From assembly GCA_944388035.1 (NCBI GenBank), contig CALXHF010000011.1, forward strand, positions 1-46,703: DNA of 46,703 nt, in the 5' to 3' direction. This DNA comes from an uncultured Clostridia bacterium (lineage in GTDB: Bacteria; Bacillota; Clostridia; TANB77; CAG-508). A program made the position numbers and the translations under genes. Positions 1 to 6,411 of this stretch are shown here, piece after piece. Numbering within the stretch: position 1 is the first letter of the stretch; each line of letters begins with the position of its first letter. Under the pieces are notes generated by a model, which was not told where the DNA came from, searched no databases, and saw only the letters and a program-made list of their open reading frames with translations.

Positions 1-1057
1 GATATCCCTTTTTTAACATATTAATAACACTTATACGTTTTCCTTCATTGATTCCAATACGTTTTCCTTCATTGATTCCAATACGTTTTCCTTCATTGAT
101 TCCAATACGTTTCCCTTCATTAATCCCAATACGTTTCCCTTCATTGATTAACATTTCGTTTTCTTCTAATACCATTTGCTCTGCTGCTAACATATTATCA
201 CTTCCCTTTCCTATTATTTTTTCCATAATTTTATTTGTCATTTCTGTTCCAATTTTTTTGTTTAATATTAATTCCATTGCCGTATATACTATTTCTTTAT
301 TTTTATCATTTTGTATTTTTTTATTTATTTCAAACATTGTTTTTACTAAATCTTTTGTACTTCTTTCTTTTTCTATAAGCATTATTTTACTTAAAATTCC
401 TTCTTCTTCTAATAATTCTTCTTTTGTATAATTATTTACATCTACTAATGTATAATAGCCTAGTGTTCCTAATTCTATTTCTTCAGGTCTTATTTTTACA
501 TCTTCAAATAGTCTTTCTTGTATTTCTTTTATATAATTTTTAGCTGTCCATTTTTCTTTTCCTGTATATAATACTATTGGTATTACTAAACATTCTTTAT
601 CTTCTTTTTTAGGATTTTCTACCTCATTTGCTCTCATTATTTCTATTTGATAATTTAATATCCTATATGCCATTCTATAATCTACTCTTGTTTGATGCTC
701 TATTAATATTACTATGTTTGTACCTTTTATTCTATAAACTATATCTGCTTCTCTATATTTTAATTCTGTTGTTACAAAACTATTTTGCACTGCTACCAAT
801 TCACTTGGAGCTACTTTTCTTCCAATAACTTTATTTATAACTCTTGCTGCCTCTTTTTTACTTTGAAATACTCTTTTTACTATTTTGTCATGTTCTTTAT
901 CTATTTGGCTTTTATTTTTATTGAATTCTTCACTTTCTTTAGCATACTTTTTTACTAAAGCTATGAACACTGGATCTTTTAAATATTTTTCTATATCTAT
1001 TTTTATTTCTTTTTTTATTACATCTTTAGTCTCATTTTTTGTTTTTCCTATTTTCAT
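1..1057 (-). CDS. Rpn/YhgA-like recombination-promoting nuclease (PD-(D/E)XK), C-terminus cut by window edge
   Basis: Reading the minus strand from an ATG at 1057 gives an open frame to the left edge of the window, about 352 residues. The start MKIGKTKNETKDV is followed by a region with 'KYREADIVYRIKG' and 'VILIEHQ', the order of acidic and E-x-Q residues typical of the Rpn/YhgA-like transposase-nuclease family. The family consists of PD-(D/E)XK DNA endonucleases linked to recombination and often found in many copies in Clostridia. The visible C-terminal part is a run of 8-residue EGKRIGIN repeats, usual for this family. An ATG at 1060 is equally possible; both follow an AGGAG site at 1061-1065 very closely. 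The stop codon is outside the window. Family call is firm, activity is inferred. Confidence 0.8.
   Translation of the reverse strand, partial: MKIGKTKNETKDVIKKEIKIDIEKYLKDPVFIALVKKYAKESEEFNKNKSQIDKEHDKIVKRVFQSKKEAARVINKVIGRKVAPSELVAVQNSFVTTELKYREADIVYRIKGTNIVILIEHQTRVDYRMAYRILNYQIEIMRANEVENPKKEDKECLVIPIVLYTGKEKWTAKNYIKEIQERLFEDVKIRPEEIELGTLGYYTLVDVNNYTKEELLEEEGILSKIMLIEKERSTKDLVKTMFEINKKIQNDKNKEIVYTAMELILNKKIGTEMTNKIMEKIIGKGSDNMLAAEQMVLEENEMLINEGKRIGINEGKRIGINEGKRIGINEGKRIGINEGKRISVINMLKKGY
35..154 (-). repeat. Five tandem 24-bp repeats inside the Rpn-like gene
   Basis: Units run 35-58, 59-82, 83-106, 107-130 and 131-154. The first three are identical. The fourth and fifth differ at a few positions, which suggests stepwise expansion from one end. 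Each unit encodes the octapeptide EGKRIGIN on the minus strand, so the repeats keep the frame and lengthen a charged C-terminal tail. There are no spacers, so this is not a CRISPR array. Confidence 0.95.
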
Positions 1058-1697
1058 CATCTCCTAGTATAACATTTATTTATTTTGAAAGCAATATTTA
1101 CATTTTAATAAATATAGCACTTTTCTTATGTTTTTCTTTGTTTTTCTTATTTTTTCTTTCACTTTTGTATTTTTTTGTCACCTCCTCTTTTTGCTCTTTT
1201 CTTTATATTTTATGGAATATTGTGTGAGATTAAAAAATAACTTTTCACACATTTGCTTAGAAATAAAATTCTTTTATATTAAAACACGAACAAATAAAAA
1301 AGTCAAGAGTAAAATTAAACTTTTCATCGCAAATTCTGACATAATTCGACATTTTAAAAAATTAATGTTTTTAGTTTTTTATTTTTTATTTTTTTTCAAT
1401 TAGGTTTAGTAATTAGTATTTAAATATAAAACATTTTCTTTTTCTATCGTTTTTATAAAACTTGTAAAATATGTATGTTTTACATTAATATTTTTGTTGT
1501 ACATTATATATTATGTATATATTTATAGTATATATTAGTTTTTAATTTGTTTCAATAAAAATTTAACATTTTCTAAAAACGTAATATTATTGTAATATAT
1601 TTGTAACATTTACATAATTTATTGTGTAAACGCTATTGTTTTCTAATTTTTTTGTTAAAATTATATTAAATTTTATAAGGTTTACAAGGAGGTTATA
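1058..1697. other. Gene-free, extremely AT-rich intergenic region between divergent genes
   Basis: No reading frame here has credible composition: the open frames are runs of Phe, Leu, Ile and Ser from T-rich DNA. A promoter-like pair for the leftward Rpn-like gene (TTGCTT, 17 bp, TATACT) lies at 1066-1094, but its -10 box touches the ribosome site, so use of it would give a nearly leaderless mRNA. No terminator, riboswitch or repeat was recognised in the rest. Confidence 0.5.
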
Positions 1698-1925
1698 GTG
1701 AAATTTAAAAGATTGAAAGATTTAAGAGAAGATCATGATTTATTCCAAAAGCAAATAGCACAAGTACTTGGAATATCACAGCAGTATTATTCAGAATATG
1801 AAAAAGGCAATAGAACTATACCTATATCACATTTAATAACTTTAGCAAAATATTATGGAACCTCAATAGATTATATAGTAGGATTAACAGATGAAAAAAA
1901 TGTAAATAAGAAAAAAACAAGTTAA
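1698..1925 (+). CDS. Small XRE/Cro-C1 family DNA-binding regulator
   Basis: The gene starts at a GTG placed 5 bases after a strong AAGGAGG at 1686-1692 and encodes 75 residues. Nearly the whole protein is one helix-turn-helix domain: LRE..L.QKQIAQVLGISQQYYSEYEKGNRTIP with the following I..L..LAKYYGTSIDYIVGLTD, the standard XRE pattern. It has no second domain, so it is a stand-alone repressor or activator binding DNA as a dimer. It stands alone, convergent with spoVT, and ends in a terminator. Its target is not visible from the sequence. Confidence 0.9.
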   Translation: MKFKRLKDLREDHDLFQKQIAQVLGISQQYYSEYEKGNRTIPISHLITLAKYYGTSIDYIVGLTDEKNVNKKKTS

Positions 1926-1962
1926 AATTTCAAATTCAAAATTATAACTTGTTTTATTTTTT
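1914..1962. terminator. Rho-independent terminator, probably bidirectional
   Basis: A 10-bp AT-rich stem (1914-1923 with 1946-1955) starts within the end of the XRE gene and is followed by a T-rich run. It lies exactly between the convergent XRE gene and spoVT, with A-rich sequence on the left that serves the other direction. Confidence 0.65.
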
Positions 1963-2516
1963 TATATATCCATTTGGGTTCCTAGAAATGTTGCTGCAGA
2001 TTGCACTACTTTTTGCTCAACTTCATTCATTTTTTTATTTGCTTCTTTTGACATTAAAATTACTGTTCCTATCGTATCACCATTAGATATAATTGGATAC
2101 ACAATTTGTGCATTATTTTTTCTATCCTGATTTCCATTTCTTGTAATCGGCATTGCTATATCACTATTGTCTTTGCTATTATATATTTCTTTGTCCTCCA
2201 TTAACTGTTCAAGCTCTGAACTTACATCTTGCTCTAAAAATTCTTTTTTAGAACCTCCTGAAACTGCAATTACTGTGTCTTTATCTGTTATGCAAGCAAT
2301 ATGTCCTGTTGTTTTTGATAACGTTTCTGCATAACCTGCAGCAAATTCTGATAATTCTCCTATTGGAGAATATTTTTTTAAAATAATTTGTCCTTCTCTA
2401 TCTGTAAAAATTTCTAAAGGTTCTCCTTCTTTAATTCTTAATGTTTTTCTAATTTCTTTTGGAATAACCACTCTTCCTAAATCATCTATTCTTCTTACAA
2501 CTCCAGTTGCTTTCAT
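1962..2516 (-). CDS. spoVT: Stage V sporulation regulator SpoVT
   Basis: The protein has 184 residues, close to Bacillus SpoVT (178). Its N-terminus, MKATGVVRRIDDLGRVVIPK followed by EIRKTLRIKEGEPLEIF, is the AbrB-type swapped-hairpin DNA-binding domain. The C-terminal two thirds fits the GAF-like SpoVT domain. The open frame extends 24 codons further upstream, but the true start is the ATG at 2516: it is preceded by TAAGGAGGAAT and matches the family. SpoVT modulates sigma-G-dependent genes in the forespore. The gene has its own sigma-G-like promoter and does not appear co-transcribed with the sortase upstream. Confidence 0.95.
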   Translation of the reverse strand: MKATGVVRRIDDLGRVVIPKEIRKTLRIKEGEPLEIFTDREGQIILKKYSPIGELSEFAAGYAETLSKTTGHIACITDKDTVIAVSGGSKKEFLEQDVSSELEQLMEDKEIYNSKDNSDIAMPITRNGNQDRKNNAQIVYPIISNGDTIGTVILMSKEANKKMNEVEQKVVQSAATFLGTQMDI

Positions 2517-2557
2517 AATATTCCTCCTTAACTTATAGCTTTTTTTATCTATAATCT

Positions 2558-2587
2558 TATTATTGCAAAAAAGGGGAAATTTATTCA
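2558..2587 (-). promoter_or_regulatory. Possible sigma-G-type promoter of spoVT
   Basis: On the minus strand TGAATA (2582-2587) and AATAATA (2558-2564) are separated by 17 bp. The first matches the sigma-G -35 consensus fully and the second matches CATACTA at five of seven places. The position, about 40 bp before the spoVT start, fits. AT-rich context makes chance matches likely, so this is a suggestion only. Confidence 0.4.
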
Positions 2588-2615
2588 TTAATATCTAATT
2601 TTTGAAAAATACTTT

Positions 2616-3359
2616 TTACATTTCTTTTCCTACAACAACAAATCTACCATCTTTTATATGATATGAGCAAGTTGATAAACTAATTAATTCCTCTCCATAT
2701 TTCGCTGTATTTTCTATATTATAAATAGATATTTTTTTTATATTTTCAATATAATTTTTATATTCATATTCTGTTTTGGGGTTAATAAAAAAATAATATT
2801 TAAAAACATCATCTTGTTTATTGTAAACTTTTGATTTAAAAATAGAAATAATTTCATATTTTTTCTCTTCATCTTCAGTTGTAAATAAAATTATAGGATG
2901 TTTTTTATAATAATCCTCATTTTCATATTTCAATAATTCTTGAAACATTGTTCCATTATTTAGGTTGTGTCCATATATTAATAAATTGTTACTTTCTATA
3001 TTCCAATCATAATTTTTATCTAAGAAAATTGCACCATTTTTTGATTTTTCTTTTTTATAATTATGTGTCATATAAAATTCATTGTCTTTTCCTTGAACTA
3101 CAGGATAAGAAATATTTGTATTCTCTATTTCTAAAAAGCCTATAATGTCTTGGTTTTCTTGTTTTAAACTTCTTACTTGTAACATTTTTTTACTACTTTC
3201 TTTAGTTACTTTCTTTTCATCTATTTCTATTGTATCTATTATTTTAGTCTCCTTAATTGCTTCTTTTTTCCAATAAAATTCTTTTAATATATACTTTATC
3301 GAAATTACTATTAAAAAAACTAAAATAATGTAAATAATTATTATCAATACTTTTTTCAT
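2616..3359 (-). CDS. Class B sortase
   Basis: A 247-residue protein with an N-terminal membrane anchor (about residues 3-25) and an extracellular sortase domain. Visible catalytic residues are His131 in LLIYGHNLNNGTMF, Cys231 in LSTCSY and Arg239 in GRFVVVG. The spacing and the GHNLNNGTMF motif are typical of class B sortases. The enzyme cleaves a sorting motif between Thr and Gly and joins the protein to the cell wall. The gene immediately upstream in the same direction encodes a protein with an ETPKTG sorting signal, the probable substrate. No good ribosome site precedes the ATG at 3359; instead a hairpin lies between the two genes. Confidence 0.92.
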   Translation of the reverse strand: MKKVLIIIIYIILVFLIVISIKYILKEFYWKKEAIKETKIIDTIEIDEKKVTKESSKKMLQVRSLKQENQDIIGFLEIENTNISYPVVQGKDNEFYMTHNYKKEKSKNGAIFLDKNYDWNIESNNLLIYGHNLNNGTMFQELLKYENEDYYKKHPIILFTTEDEEKKYEIISIFKSKVYNKQDDVFKYYFFINPKTEYEYKNYIENIKKISIYNIENTAKYGEELISLSTCSYHIKDGRFVVVGKEM

Positions 3360-3374
3360 TTTTGATAATATTTT

Positions 3375-3402
3375 AGGATAGACTTTTATTTTTGTCTATC
3401 CT
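3375..3402. other. Strong hairpin between surface-protein and sortase genes
   Basis: A perfect 9-bp stem (3375-3383 with 3394-3402) has a T-rich 10-base loop. For leftward transcription it is not followed by a U run, so it is a weak candidate terminator; it could reduce read-through from the surface-protein gene into the sortase or stabilise processed mRNA. The U-rich side lies on the opposite strand, where no gene precedes it. Confidence 0.55.
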
Positions 3403-3427
3403 ATTTTATTTTCCTTTTCAATTTCAT

Positions 3428-4561
3428 TTATTTTCTATTTTTATTATTTATTAATACAATAGCTCCTGATGAGATTAATAAAGTAATTACTGCTAACCCT
3501 AAATAATTTTCTACGCCTGTTTTTGGGGTTTCATCTTTTTCTACTTTATTTGTATTTTCCACTTTCTCTTCAGTTTCTGTTTCTACTTTTTCTTCTATTT
3601 TACTTAGTTTAACAAATATAGTTGTTTCTGCATTTACTGGTTTACTAAAATCAAATTTATTTGTAAGTTCTATATTCGTATAAAAACCTTCTACCTCATA
3701 ACCACTATCTATTTTTATATGTGATTTTAACATTTCTTCTGTTAAATTTTCTCCATTATTTACTGTTATTTTGTAAGTCTTATCATTCACAACTATATTT
3801 ACTATTACTTTTTGTATATCAACATTTGGTGTAGTTTTTTCTGGTATTTTTGATTCTGCTATTACATTATCATTTTTATCTGTCAAAACTACACTGCTTC
3901 CAGATATAACTATTTTATTTGTTGTATTTTCTGTATTTGTGATTGTAAAATCTGTAAGACTATCATTTTCTGAAATATGAATTGTGTTTTCATTATTATC
4001 TGTTAATAAAACCCCATTCATTACTAATGTTGGATTATTTGTAGCAGATGCTCCTTTTGATATTTCTATACCATTATTAGAACCTGTTCCATTATACCCT
4101 AAATGTAAATTTTTAACTTCTACCTTTCCTCCATTTGCTAATACTCCACCATATTTAAAATCTGTTATTGATACATTATCAAGGATAACTGTTGCTCCAT
4201 CATATGATTGAACTCCATATTTAGGTCCATTTCTTAATTTAATATCTTTTAATGTTAATTTTCCTTCAGCAAGTTGTGCTGTAAACATTGTTTGATTTCC
4301 TGATGTTGATGTCCAGCTCTCTGCTCCTATTACACTATGACCATTACCATCTATTGTAAGTTCTTTTTGTATTACTATAGGTTTTGTAACAGTAATATCA
4401 TTTTCTAGTGTAATTGTTGAACCAGAATCACTACTTGATATAGCACTATTTAATGATTCTTCGTCATTTACAGTAGTTGCTGCATTACTTAAAGTTGGTA
4501 TTGCAAATAAACTTGCAATCATAATTGTAAAAAATAATATTAATTTTTTTGTTTTTTTCAT
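3428..4561 (-). CDS. Sortase-anchored surface protein with beta-helix-like region and Flg_new-type domain
   Basis: 377 residues. A signal peptide (about 1-27) ends in SNAA. Residues about 30-240 look like right-handed beta-helix or pectate-lyase-like repeats (ITLENDITVTKPIVI, LTLKDIKLRNG, VILDNVSITDF, VEVKNLHLGYNG). Residues about 245-320 match the Listeria-Bacteroides (Flg_new) repeat, ending in a GFYTNIELTNKFDFSKPV pattern. A Glu/Lys/Thr linker then leads to the wall-sorting signal: ETPKTG at 344-349, a hydrophobic stretch and an Asn/Lys/Arg tail. The start has a strong AAAGGAGG site. It is followed by a class B sortase, which probably anchors it. Role in adhesion or polymer binding is inferred. 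Confidence 0.85.
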   Translation of the reverse strand: MKKTKKLILFFTIMIASLFAIPTLSNAATTVNDEESLNSAISSSDSGSTITLENDITVTKPIVIQKELTIDGNGHSVIGAESWTSTSGNQTMFTAQLAEGKLTLKDIKLRNGPKYGVQSYDGATVILDNVSITDFKYGGVLANGGKVEVKNLHLGYNGTGSNNGIEISKGASATNNPTLVMNGVLLTDNNENTIHISENDSLTDFTITNTENTTNKIVISGSSVVLTDKNDNVIAESKIPEKTTPNVDIQKVIVNIVVNDKTYKITVNNGENLTEEMLKSHIKIDSGYEVEGFYTNIELTNKFDFSKPVNAETTIFVKLSKIEEKVETETEEKVENTNKVEKDETPKTGVENYLGLAVITLLISSGAIVLINNKNRK

Positions 4562-4713
4562 TTTACTTACCTCCTTTTGTTATTTTGCAACATTTTTATT
4601 TTTTTATTTAACAAATTTTTTCCAAAAAAATCACAAAACTTATAATAGCATGTGTTTCTTTTTCTTTTAGTAAAAATTTACTGAAAATATTTTGATTTTT
4701 TTCTTGTTTTTTA

Positions 4714-4742
4714 TTGACAAATTGCTTTTAAGACATTATAAT
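4714..4742 (+). promoter_or_regulatory. Consensus sigma-A promoter of tRNA-Leu
   Basis: TTGACA at 4714-4719, a 17-bp spacer and TATAAT at 4737-4742: perfect consensus. It lies 34 bp upstream of the tRNA-Leu gene, as expected for strong stable-RNA transcription. Confidence 0.9.
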
Positions 4743-4776
4743 AAATATTGTCGTAAGAAAAACCAATTCTTTTTAT

Positions 4777-4864
4777 GCAGATGTGGCGGAATTGGTAGAC
4801 GCACAGGACTTAAAATCCTGCGGTTGAATAAACCGTGCCGGTTCGATTCCGGCCATCTGCACCA
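4777..4864 (+). tRNA. tRNA-Leu, anticodon UAA, CCA encoded
   Basis: An 88-nt gene with a 7-bp acceptor stem (GCAGATG with CATCTGC), a D-arm containing GGTAGACGC, an anticodon stem CAGGA/TCCTG around the loop with TAA at 4811-4813, a long variable arm as in leucine tRNAs, a T-arm around GTTCGATTC and an encoded CCA at 4862-4864. It reads UUA codons, the dominant leucine codon in this AT-rich genome. Its 3' end is the apparent target of an integration event: see the 24-bp copy at 5728-5751. Confidence 0.98.
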
Positions 4865-4865
4865 T
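4842..4865 (+). repeat. att-type direct repeat, copy A (3' end of tRNA-Leu)
   Basis: These 24 bases, from the T-loop through the CCA and one base beyond, recur exactly at 5728-5751 in the same orientation. Tyrosine recombinases commonly use tRNA 3' ends as attachment cores and leave such a duplication, so this copy is the reconstituted, functional side. Confidence 0.85.
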
Positions 4866-4868
4866 TAG

Positions 4869-4914
4869 AACACCAAGTGTTTCGGAAGATTCAAACTTGG
4901 TGTTTTAATCTTTA
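4869..4914 (+). terminator. Terminator of tRNA-Leu
   Basis: A perfect 10-bp stem (4869-4878 with 4895-4904) containing ACACCAAG/CTTGGTGT, followed by TTTTAATCTTT. It begins four bases after the CCA end. Confidence 0.9.
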
Positions 4915-4976
4915 AAAAGCAGATTCTCTAATACATAAAAAATAAACATACATTATAATATGTATGCTTATTTTAC

Positions 4977-5291
4977 TTATAATTTATTTTTCCAGTCTGT
5001 TCCATTATATAAAATTCTTTCTACATTTACTATTTTTTCATCTTCGTTAATTCTATAAAATGCAATGTAGTTTTTTATGATTAGCTTTCTAAAATTATAT
5101 TTCTTTATAATATCATAGTCAATAATAGCAAACTTTTGTGGCTGATATTCCAAACTATTAAGTTCATTTCTTATTAATTCTGCATATTTTTCTGCAATAA
5201 TAGGTTCTAATAATTCATATCTTATATACCTAATAATACTTTTATAGTCATTTTTTGCTTGAATAGATAATTGTACCTTATATTTTTCCAA
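4977..5291 (-). CDS. RelE/ParE-family toxin of a toxin-antitoxin pair
   Basis: About 104 residues with the ParE/RelE layout: YKVQLSIQAKNDYKSIIRYI near the start, a central PQKFAIIDYD, then FRKLIIKNYIAFYRINEDEKIVNVERILY at the end. The family comprises gyrase poisons or ribosome-dependent mRNA endonucleases neutralised by the partner gene. The frame can begin at an ATG at 5306 that touches the antitoxin stop, but a GGAGG sits just after that ATG and is ideally placed for the TTG at 5291, which I chose. The pair lies between the tRNA-Leu and the copy of its 3' end, so it may be the remaining cargo of an integrated element. Confidence 0.85.
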   Translation of the reverse strand: MEKYKVQLSIQAKNDYKSIIRYIRYELLEPIIAEKYAELIRNELNSLEYQPQKFAIIDYDIIKKYNFRKLIIKNYIAFYRINEDEKIVNVERILYNGTDWKNKL

Positions 5292-5306
5292 AGACAAAAC
5301 CTCCAT

Positions 5307-5558
5307 TTAATTTGCTAAAATTTCTTTTACTTCTTCATATGCTTCTTCAACAGAACATACTTTTCCGTTTTCAGTATCTTCCATACCTTTTTTTAATTTA
5401 TTCAATAAGTCTTTATTATCTTTTATAATTAAATCGTCAGGAGCTTTATTTGTCATATAAGAAAATTTAAGATATTCTATATAATCTATAACTTTGTTTG
5501 ATAATTCTTCAGGTAAACTTTCAATTACATTATATAATTCCTTTTGTTTCATCGTCAT
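5307..5558 (-). CDS. Antitoxin partner of the RelE/ParE toxin
   Basis: An 83-residue acidic protein just upstream of the toxin, the usual antitoxin-first order. It reads MTMKQKELYNVIESLPEEL...KVIDYIEYLKFSY, a helical pattern resembling DUF2281-like or related antitoxins, and ends in a Glu/Lys-rich region that would wrap the toxin. An AGGAG site precedes the ATG at 5558. The toxin frame starts directly after its stop, implying translational coupling. The exact antitoxin family is uncertain; the role rests on context. Confidence 0.75.
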   Translation of the reverse strand: MTMKQKELYNVIESLPEELSNKVIDYIEYLKFSYMTNKAPDDLIIKDNKDLLNKLKKGMEDTENGKVCSVEEAYEEVKEILAN

Positions 5559-5727
5559 AATTATTCATCTCCTTTTCGCATTTATATTATTTATTATACC
5601 ACACTTTTATTCAAAATTGCTAGATATTTTCATTTTTATTTATGAATTTTTAGTTAAATAGTTACTACTACGAAAACATAAATAACAAGTATGTAATATA
5701 ATTAAAAAGAAAATATCGTCATTGTCA

Positions 5728-5751
5728 TTCGATTCCGGCCATCTGCACCAT
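5728..5751 (+). repeat. att-type direct repeat, copy B (orphan tRNA-Leu 3' end)
   Basis: Exact 24-base copy of 4842-4865, with no tRNA 5' part upstream. The two copies bracket an 886-bp unit (start to start) holding only the tRNA terminator and the toxin-antitoxin pair. A truncated transposase frame begins at the next base. Confidence 0.9.
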
Positions 5752-5920
5752 AAAAACTATTGACATAGAGTCTATCTTTTATTGGCTGAGTATAATGGTT
5801 GTGAATTTTAGAAGTAGAATAGCCGCAATGAGGACAAACCTGTTCAGGAATAGGATGTTCAGCAAATATTTCTACCTTATTTCAAAATTCTTAATACTTT
5901 TTATATTTAACTCCTTTTAA
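5752..5920 (-). pseudogene. Decayed transposase N-terminus with zinc ribbon (ISL3-like)
   Basis: On the minus strand a frame reading VEIFAEHPIPEQ, then VCPHCGYSTSKIHNHYTQ and PIKDRL has the C-P-x-C-G ribbon and following basic segment seen at the start of ISL3-family transposases. Upstream, in another frame, LNIKSIKNFEI follows an AAAGGAG site and looks like the matching start, so a frameshift separates the two. The protein is cut off where the orphan tRNA end begins. ISL3 is the best guess; the piece is too short to exclude other zinc-ribbon transposases. Confidence 0.55.
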
Positions 5921-6026
5921 ACTCAACAAATTTTTGATACAATTACTGTGCACTTATCAATACCTTCTTTAAATGTTTTTCAATCAACTACATTTTATCA
6001 GGTATTTTAGATAAATGCATTATTTT

Positions 6027-6173
6027 TCACAAAAAATGTTGAAGTGTTTTAGTCACCCCAACATTTATTATAGAACCGATTTTATCTGTTATTGCTGTTA
6101 TCATTACTTTTACTCCATATACTTCTTGCATTTTTTCATATATATTTTGATTTAAAAATCCTCTTGCATACAT
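6027..6173 (-). pseudogene. Decayed IS256/Mutator-type transposase fragment
   Basis: A 48-codon frame begins MYARGFLNQNIYEKMQEVYG and continues VKVMITAITDKI. This matches the conserved MYARGLSTRDI...EIYGVEVS...ITDKI segment of IS256/Mutator transposases. After ITDKI the similarity stops and the frame ends in TKTLQHFL. No DDE residues or terminal repeats remain, so it is non-functional debris. Confidence 0.65.
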
Positions 6174-6351
6174 TTTTATTTTATCATAAGAAGGTTTATT
6201 TTAAAATTTTATACAAATTATTCTATATACTCTGCAAAGAAAAATGTTGTTTTCCCTACATATTTTTTTGCCCAAAAAACTACAAAAACTCTTGACATTT
6301 ACAACATTTATAATCCAGAAAAAATTTTCCTATAAATTTATTGTTCTTTAT

Positions 6352-6385
6352 TAAAAGAGCTACCCACATTTTGTTAGGGTAGCTC
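6352..6385 (-). terminator. Terminator of purB
   Basis: A perfect 9-bp GC-containing stem (6357-6365 with 6377-6385, GAGCTACCC/GGGTAGCTC) is followed on the minus strand by TTTTAATAAAG. It lies 26 bp after the purB stop. Confidence 0.85.
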
Positions 6386-6411
6386 CTTGGTAGAACTTTT
6401 TGCAGAAAATA

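Larger units (their letters stand above)
5559..6340. other. Gene-free scar region between the mini-island and purB
   Basis: About 780 bp hold no intact gene. From left to right: plain AT-rich DNA, the second copy of the tRNA-Leu end (5728-5751), a decayed zinc-ribbon transposase fragment (5752-5920), a hairpin with stems 6034-6041 and 6059-6066, and a decayed IS256-like transposase fragment (6027-6173). The pattern is that of a recombination and insertion graveyard. Confidence 0.75.

Noticed and set aside
35..154. CRISPR-like array of regular repeats
   Set aside because: Units follow each other without spacers and keep the reading frame of the Rpn-like gene; no cas genes are nearby.
1250..1360. 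LexA-type operator near the Rpn-like gene (CGAAC at about 1288)
   Set aside because: Only a half site is present; no matching inverted half follows at the right distance.
48..1403. Plus-strand open frames rich in Phe, Leu, Ile and Ser
   Set aside because: They are complements of the Rpn-like gene or T-rich intergenic DNA, with no ribosome sites or family patterns.
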